Below, piece by piece: positions 59,795-64,000 of a stretch of DNA of 64,000 bases. Position 1 is the stretch's first letter; each line of letters begins with the position of its first letter. This stretch comes from Mycobacterium senriense (GTDB taxonomy: Bacteria; Actinomycetota; Actinomycetes; Mycobacteriales; Mycobacteriaceae). The stretch covers positions 3,844,001 to 3,908,000 of the forward strand of contig NZ_AP024828.1 of the NCBI RefSeq assembly GCF_019668465.1, in the 5' to 3' direction. The notes under the pieces were generated by a model, which did no database searches, had not been told where the DNA came from, and saw only the letters and a program-made list of their open reading frames with translations. The position numbers and the translations under genes are program-made.

Positions 59795-60691
59795 TCAGGC
59801 CTTCCCCGTTGCGGGAGAGGGTTTTTGGTCAGACGATGGGGCATAGCTGGCCTGGCTGTGGGCCAGCGCCACCGTCGCCGCCGCCATCAGACCCACCGAC
59901 AAGCCCAAGGTCACCCAGCCGAGGTGGTTGGTCTGCAGCGTCTCACCCAGCACAGTGATACCGAGCAGCGAGCCGACGATGGGCTCGGCGACGGTGACCG
60001 CCGGCAGCGACGCGGTGAGCGGGCCGGCCCGAAACGCCGACTGCTCCCAGGCGGTGGCCGCGATCGCCAGCACCACCCACACATACAACTCGGGTGCGCG
60101 CAACAGCGCCGGGATGCCGCGGTCGAGCTGGTCCACCACACCCTTGGTCAACACCGAAAACAGTCCCCACAGCGAGCCGGACATCAGTCCCAGCAGCAGT
60201 GCGCCGACCGAACCGGGGAACATCCGCGCGCCGATCACGCACAGGATCAGCGCTGGGCCCATGACCAACGCCACGATGGTCCACGTTTGCACCGACCCGC
60301 GCGGGGCTCCCTGCTGGGGATCACCGACCGTCACCACCACCGCGACCGCGACGGCAAGCAACGTAGCCCAAATGCCTTGTGGCCGTGTAATTTTACGGTG
60401 GTTTGTCCTGGCGCTGATGAGTAATGCGAACAGCAGCGACGTCACCAGCAGCGCCTGCACCAGTACCACCGAGCCCAGGCCCAGCGCCGCGGCCTGGAAC
60501 CCGAACCCGGCGCCGGCCACCAGGCTGCCCGTCCACCATTGCCGGTCGCGCAGCAGCCGGCGGAACAGGGTGAAGGTGCCGACTGGCTCATCGGTGACCT
60601 GTTGGGCGGATCGCTGCTGGACGACGTCGCCGGCGCCGACCATCAGAGCGGCCGCCAAGGCGAGAACGACGGTGATGGCTGTTCTACTCAC
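59795..60691 (-). CDS. EamA/DMT-family transporter
   Basis: A 298-residue ten-helix membrane protein of the drug/metabolite transporter superfamily. ITVVLALAAALMVGAGDVVQQRSAQQV is helix 1, with an internal repeat of two five-helix halves. Helix pairs VVLVQALLVTSLLFALLISA, GIWATLLAVAVAVVVTVGD, TWTIVALVMGPALILCVIGA, PAVTVAEPIVGSLLGITVLGE and LGWVTLGLSVGLMAAATVAL fit the EamA pattern (S-L-L-x-x-x-x-L-G-E). A Pro/Ser-rich cytoplasmic tail follows. Substrate unknown. Confidence 0.83.
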   Translation of the reverse strand: MSRTAITVVLALAAALMVGAGDVVQQRSAQQVTDEPVGTFTLFRRLLRDRQWWTGSLVAGAGFGFQAAALGLGSVVLVQALLVTSLLFALLISARTNHRKITRPQGIWATLLAVAVAVVVTVGDPQQGAPRGSVQTWTIVALVMGPALILCVIGARMFPGSVGALLLGLMSGSLWGLFSVLTKGVVDQLDRGIPALLRAPELYVWVVLAIAATAWEQSAFRAGPLTASLPAVTVAEPIVGSLLGITVLGETLQTNHLGWVTLGLSVGLMAAATVALAHSQASYAPSSDQKPSPATGKA

Positions 60692-60775
60692 GCCGGTCTC
60701 CTAGGCACTTGGTGGGACATTCCGTGTGTGACGCAACAGCTTTGCGCGCAAGGGCGCCCCGAACTACGCGGAACG

Positions 60776-61168
60776 TCAGCTGTTGCGCCGAATCTTGAGC
60801 GCGGTGGTGATCATGGGAACCTGCAGCGGCAGCCGGGCCAGGGCGACGATCCGCATCGGCCACGGCTTGTCCCACCACAACCGGCACATGTTGACGTTGC
60901 CCGGAAAGACGCCGACGAACAGCGCGACCGCGGCGAGGGCGGCGGCCCGCCGGGTGCGCCGCGGCACCAGCAGTGCCCCGATCGCCAGCTCGGCGACGCC
61001 CGACCCGTAGGTGTACAGCCGAGGGCTCCCCGGCAGCTCGGCCGGGATGATGGAGTCGAACGGTTTGGGCGCAACGAAGTGCAGGGTGCCGATGCCGAGC
61101 AGCATCGCCGCGACACGGTAGGCGAGCGGCTGCGTCGTGTCACGGACGGCAACGGGTCTGATGGTCAT
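60776..61168 (-). CDS. DoxX-like small membrane protein
   Basis: A 130-residue four-helix membrane protein of the DoxX type. LAYRVAAMLLGIGTLHFVAPKPFDSIIPAELPG is helix 1 with the H-F-V-x-P-K-P-F-D-S motif common in mycobacterial members, YTYGSGVAELAIGALLVPRRTRR helix 2, AALAAVALFVGVFPGNVNMCRLWW helix 3, and the last is LARLPLQVPMITTALKI. DoxX proteins have been tied to thiol/peroxide defence, but the role of this subgroup is not known. ATG 61168 is used; an upstream in-frame start would add non-family residues. Confidence 0.82.
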   Translation of the reverse strand: MTIRPVAVRDTTQPLAYRVAAMLLGIGTLHFVAPKPFDSIIPAELPGSPRLYTYGSGVAELAIGALLVPRRTRRAAALAAVALFVGVFPGNVNMCRLWWDKPWPMRIVALARLPLQVPMITTALKIRRNS

Positions 61169-61406
61169 GAAGTCATTGTGCCCATCGGGGCCACTGCTTA
61201 CGCGCGGTCGGCGAGTATGGCTCATCCAGTTCCCAGACCAGCGCACCTTTGGTCTTCAACGGCTTGGCCTCCGTATTTACCCGAACCGCTTAACTGTAAG
61301 CGCCGTCACAGGAGCCGGCTTTCTGAATTTAGACCGTTACTATTGCCTATACAGTATTTGATACGATTCGCGGCGTCTGACCGCCCACAACAACGAGGTT
61401 GAGAAC

Positions 61407-62582
61407 ATGGGAACACCCGTCATCGTCGGAGCCGCCCGGACCGCGATCGGCCGTTCGTTCAAGGGCACGCTGGTCAACACGCCGCCCGAGACCCTGATCA
61501 CCGCCGTGCTGCCCGAGGTGGTCCGCAGGTCGGGCGTCGACCCCGCCGACATCGATGACATCATCTTCGCCGAATCACATTACGGCGGTGGGGATCTCGC
61601 GCGTTACGCGGCGACCGCGACGGGCCTGGAGCACGTTCCGGGGCAGTCGGTCAACCGGCACTGCGCGGGCAGCCTCACGGCCATCGGCAACGCCGCGGCG
61701 CAGATCGGTTCGGGCATGGAGCGCGTGCTCATCGCCGGCGGTGTGCAGTCGCTGTCGATGACGCCACTGACCAACTGGCGCATCCCCGGCCCCGAGCTGA
61801 AGTTCGAGGAGCGCTGGATGCCGCCCACGCACGTGGAGACGCCGGACGCGCCCGCCAAGGACATGTCCATCACGGTGGGCTGGAACACCGCGCAGGCGGT
61901 CGGCATCACCCGTGAGGAGATGGACGCCTGGGCGGCACGCTCGCACCAGCGCGCCGTTGCGGCCCAGGACGCGGGCAAATTCGCCGACGAGATCCTGCCG
62001 CTGAAGATCACCCAGTTCGACGGCTCGGTCACCGAGTTCGCCGTGGACGAGCATCCGCGCCGCGACACCACCGTCGAGAAGCTCGCCGGCCTCAAGGTTC
62101 TGCACCCCGAGATCGAGGGCTTCTCGATCACGGCGGGTAACAGCAGCGGCACCAACGACGCAGCCGCAGGCGTGGCCCTGGTCGATCGCGATTACGCCGC
62201 AGCCAACAAGCTCAACGTCATGGGCACCGTCAAGGCCTGGGCCGCCGCGGGCGTACCGGCCCGCGATTGTGGCCTCGGTGCCGTCAAGGTCATCGGGAAG
62301 GTGCTGCAGCGGGCCGGTCTGTCGCCCGGCGACGTGGCGCTGTGGGAGATCAACGAGGCATTCGCGTCCGTCCCGATCGCGGCGTGCCGCGAATACGGCA
62401 TCGACGAGGAGAAGGTCAACTTCTCCGGTAGCGGCTGCAGCCTCGGTCACCCGATCGCGGCCTCGGGCGCGCGCATGGTGACCACGCTGGTCTACGAGCT
62501 CGCCCGCCGCGGCGGCGGCATCGGCGTCGCCGCGATGTGCGCCGGCGGCGGCCAGGGCGGCGCTGTCGTCATCGAGGTCTAG
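61407..62582 (+). CDS. thiolase (acetyl-CoA acetyltransferase, FadA type)
   Basis: A 391-residue thiolase. GQSVNRHCAGSLTAIGNAAAQI holds the nucleophilic Cys (about residue 91) acylated by the substrate. The substrate loop is near SITVGWNTAQAVGITREEMD. NEAFASVPIA carries the conserved NEAFA, SGSGCSLGHPIAASGAR the catalytic His, and VAAMCAGGGQGGAVVIE the second Cys that acts as base. All catalytic residues are present. It could serve beta-oxidation of fatty acids or side chains (steroid FadA relatives), but substrate cannot be read from the sequence. It is monocistronic. Confidence 0.9.
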   Translation: MGTPVIVGAARTAIGRSFKGTLVNTPPETLITAVLPEVVRRSGVDPADIDDIIFAESHYGGGDLARYAATATGLEHVPGQSVNRHCAGSLTAIGNAAAQIGSGMERVLIAGGVQSLSMTPLTNWRIPGPELKFEERWMPPTHVETPDAPAKDMSITVGWNTAQAVGITREEMDAWAARSHQRAVAAQDAGKFADEILPLKITQFDGSVTEFAVDEHPRRDTTVEKLAGLKVLHPEIEGFSITAGNSSGTNDAAAGVALVDRDYAAANKLNVMGTVKAWAAAGVPARDCGLGAVKVIGKVLQRAGLSPGDVALWEINEAFASVPIAACREYGIDEEKVNFSGSGCSLGHPIAASGARMVTTLVYELARRGGGIGVAAMCAGGGQGGAVVIEV

Positions 62583-62651
62583 CGGCGATCGCGAGGTCAG
62601 CGGCCGGTCGCCGCCATCAAGTGTCAGCCACCGCAACGTAGTTCGCACCGG

Positions 62652-63278
62652 CTAGTTGCAGAACGTGTAGCCGATGAATTGCGTGCCGCGCGTGTCGCCG
62701 CTCGAGTAGTTGGCAAAGTGCACGGCCGGCACTCCGTTGTACTGAGTGTTCATCTTCTGCACGTTCGGTGGTGGAGTGCCTTTGGGGAAGGCCAGGATCA
62801 TGTCGGCGAAAATCTCCAGGCCGACCTGGCAGATGGCCTCGCGCCGCGGCTGCTGTGGATTCCATGCGTGCACGATTACCGGTTCGGTCAGCTGAGATCC
62901 CGCCGCGCAATTCGGATCACAGAGCTTGAATACCGCCGTGCCGGTCCCGTCGGCACCTTGCGGCCCCCAGGAACTCCACGACATGTCCTGCAGCGCAACG
63001 GCCACACTGGCGCAGCCCAACACGTTGAGGCGCTTCGGCCGGGCAACCGGCGGGACGGACGGGTTGTAGCAGCCCGGGATCGCGAAGCTCTCCGGCGCTG
63101 ACGGCGCCGGCTGGGTGCTGGGTGCCGTCGCGCTCTGCTGGCTGCGGGTCAGCTGCACGCCCACCACGGTGAGGACCCCGACCAGCACCACCGCCACGAC
63201 AATGCCGGCCCCGATCAATCGCCCCCGCGAGGTGTGGCGCAGCCGCCTCAATAATGGGACGTTGGCGTTGCCGCTCAC
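62652..63278 (-). CDS. single-pass membrane-anchored hypothetical protein, 208 aa
   Basis: A 208-residue protein: a basic cytoplasmic start (LLRRLRHTSRGR), one helix (LIGAGIVVAVVLVGVLTVVGVQL), a Ser/Pro/Gln-rich linker, and an exported domain with five Cys (GCYNP, LGCASV, KLCDPNCAAG, AICQVG) plus a final FCN. Even spacing suggests disulfides. WSSWGPQGADGTG and TQFIGYTFCN resemble other mycobacterial exported proteins, but I do not recognise a family. No neighbour on the same strand within 2 kb suggests a role. Confidence 0.75.
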   Translation of the reverse strand: MSGNANVPLLRRLRHTSRGRLIGAGIVVAVVLVGVLTVVGVQLTRSQQSATAPSTQPAPSAPESFAIPGCYNPSVPPVARPKRLNVLGCASVAVALQDMSWSSWGPQGADGTGTAVFKLCDPNCAAGSQLTEPVIVHAWNPQQPRREAICQVGLEIFADMILAFPKGTPPPNVQKMNTQYNGVPAVHFANYSSGDTRGTQFIGYTFCN

Positions 63279-63378
63279 GGTGACCAGATTACGGGTGAAA
63301 CGTTTCCTCCGGGGCGGTGCCCGCCGACCGGCATGTCAGGGTAAAGTTGGTCATCGCTACCAACATATTGAGGATTCC

Positions 63379-64000
63379 GTGAAGCTGCCGATGAATGACC
63401 ATGATCTGGCCGCGCGGTTGGCCACCGAGGCTGGTCGGCTATTGCTCGGGGTGCGAGAAGAGTTCGCTGACGCGGAACCGGGCGACCGGAAAGCGGCGGG
63501 GGACAAGCGATCCCATGACTTCTTGATGGAGGCGCTTGCCGCCGAGCGGCCCGGTGATGCGGTGCTGTCCGAAGAGGGCGCCGACGACCCGGTGCGGTTG
63601 CGCTCTGACCGCGTCTGGATCGTCGATCCGCTGGACGGTACGCGGGAATTCTCCGAGCTGGGACGCGACGATTGGGCGGTGCACGTCGCACTCTGGCAGT
63701 CCGGCGAGCTGGTTGCCGGTGCCGTGGCGTTACCCGCCCAGGGCATTACGCTGGCGACTCCCGACTTGGATTCGCCTCCTGCCGCGCCGGGCAAGCCGCG
63801 CATCGTGGTGTCGCGCACCCGTCCACCGGCCGTCGCGTTGAACGTGCGGGATGCGCTGGACGGAGTCCTGGTGGAAATGGGGTCGGCCGGAGCCAAGGTC
63901 GCCTCGATCGTTCAAGGGTTATCCGATGTGTACGTGCACGCCGGCGGCCAGTTCGAATGGGACTCCGCCGCGCCGGTGGCGGTGGCACGGGCCGCGGGGC
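63379..64000 (+). CDS. cysQ: CysQ-like 3'-phosphoadenosine 5'-phosphate phosphatase, 5' part
   Basis: The gene runs off the window end; 207 codons are seen. This is an inositol-monophosphatase-fold enzyme. SEEGADD (metal Glu), WIVDPLDGTREFSELG (D-P-L-D-G-T metal loop) and GGQFEWDSAAPVAVA (second metal Asp, W-D-S-A-A) are present and intact. The sequence also matches the mycobacterial CysQ (Rv2131c) outside the motifs: GDAVLSEE, SDRVWI.DPLDGTREF, GRDDWAVH.ALW, and SAGAK. The enzyme removes the 3' phosphate from PAP/PAPS in sulfate assimilation and also acts on inositol phosphates and fructose bisphosphate. The GTG start at 63379 follows GAGG; ATG 63391 is the alternative. Confidence 0.88.
   Translation, partial: MKLPMNDHDLAARLATEAGRLLLGVREEFADAEPGDRKAAGDKRSHDFLMEALAAERPGDAVLSEEGADDPVRLRSDRVWIVDPLDGTREFSELGRDDWAVHVALWQSGELVAGAVALPAQGITLATPDLDSPPAAPGKPRIVVSRTRPPAVALNVRDALDGVLVEMGSAGAKVASIVQGLSDVYVHAGGQFEWDSAAPVAVARAAG

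Overview
The window is high-GC actinobacterial DNA and almost certainly mycobacterial, probably from a slow grower. Recognisable mycobacterial families include a broken MTB12/CFP-2 antigen gene, a TIGR00027 S-adenosylmethionine methyltransferase, a Ddn-like F420 protein, a PknH-C sensor lipoprotein, an Rv2004c-like kinase, an Rv1232c-like MgtE-N/CBS protein and a CysQ homologue. All functional calls rest on reading the sequence and on remembered family motifs; no database search was run.

Layout. Positions 1-7220 look like decayed accessory DNA: a truncated NmrA-like gene, two conserved hypotheticals, a frameshifted MTB12 pseudogene, an IS481-type transposase remnant, an orphan C-terminal sulfite-oxidase domain, a slipin, a DUF1918 protein, a periplasmic-binding-fold protein, and a 3' tRNA-Met fragment (7172-7220) that may mark an old integration site. 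Positions 7232-11617 hold an alpha/beta hydrolase broken by an internal deletion, a UvrA2-type ATPase and a TylF-type methyltransferase. Positions 11916-18341 hold an alanine-rich coiled-coil membrane protein and then a tightly overlapping moxR-DUF58-VWA-TPR operon. YchJ, tRNA-Cys, an aldehyde dehydrogenase and a TPM-domain membrane protein follow.

The centrepiece is one reading frame of 13.2 kb (37059 down to 23887). It encodes a 4,390-residue regulator: SARP winged helix, BTAD, class III cyclase-like domain, AAA ATPase, TPR-like helices, then one lone and eleven paired NTF2/SnoaL-like domains. It overlaps by GTGA the start of a peptidase-S51-like gene, which is followed by a phosphotransferase/P-loop kinase gene. 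Divergent from it is a GAF-GAF-SpoIIE-HATPase phosphatase/kinase overlapped by a STAS anti-anti-sigma gene. The two units together make a dense signalling locus.

Downstream come a Ddn-like protein, two coupled methyltransferases, a Gly/Pro-rich secreted protein with a strong hairpin terminator, a VIT-family transporter, a thioesterase, a TIGR03085 protein, htpG and an MFS transporter. Positions 50952-54446 carry a four-gene operon matching ptxABCD: a phosphonate/phosphite ABC transporter plus an NAD-dependent phosphite dehydrogenase with its catalytic residues intact. This suggests the organism can use phosphite as a phosphorus source. A PF04185 phosphoesterase lies just downstream. The window ends with an F420-dependent oxidoreductase, a coupled MgtE-N/CBS-NRAMP pair, a sensor lipoprotein, an EamA-type transporter, a DoxX-like protein, a thiolase, a membrane-anchored hypothetical and the start of a cysQ homologue.
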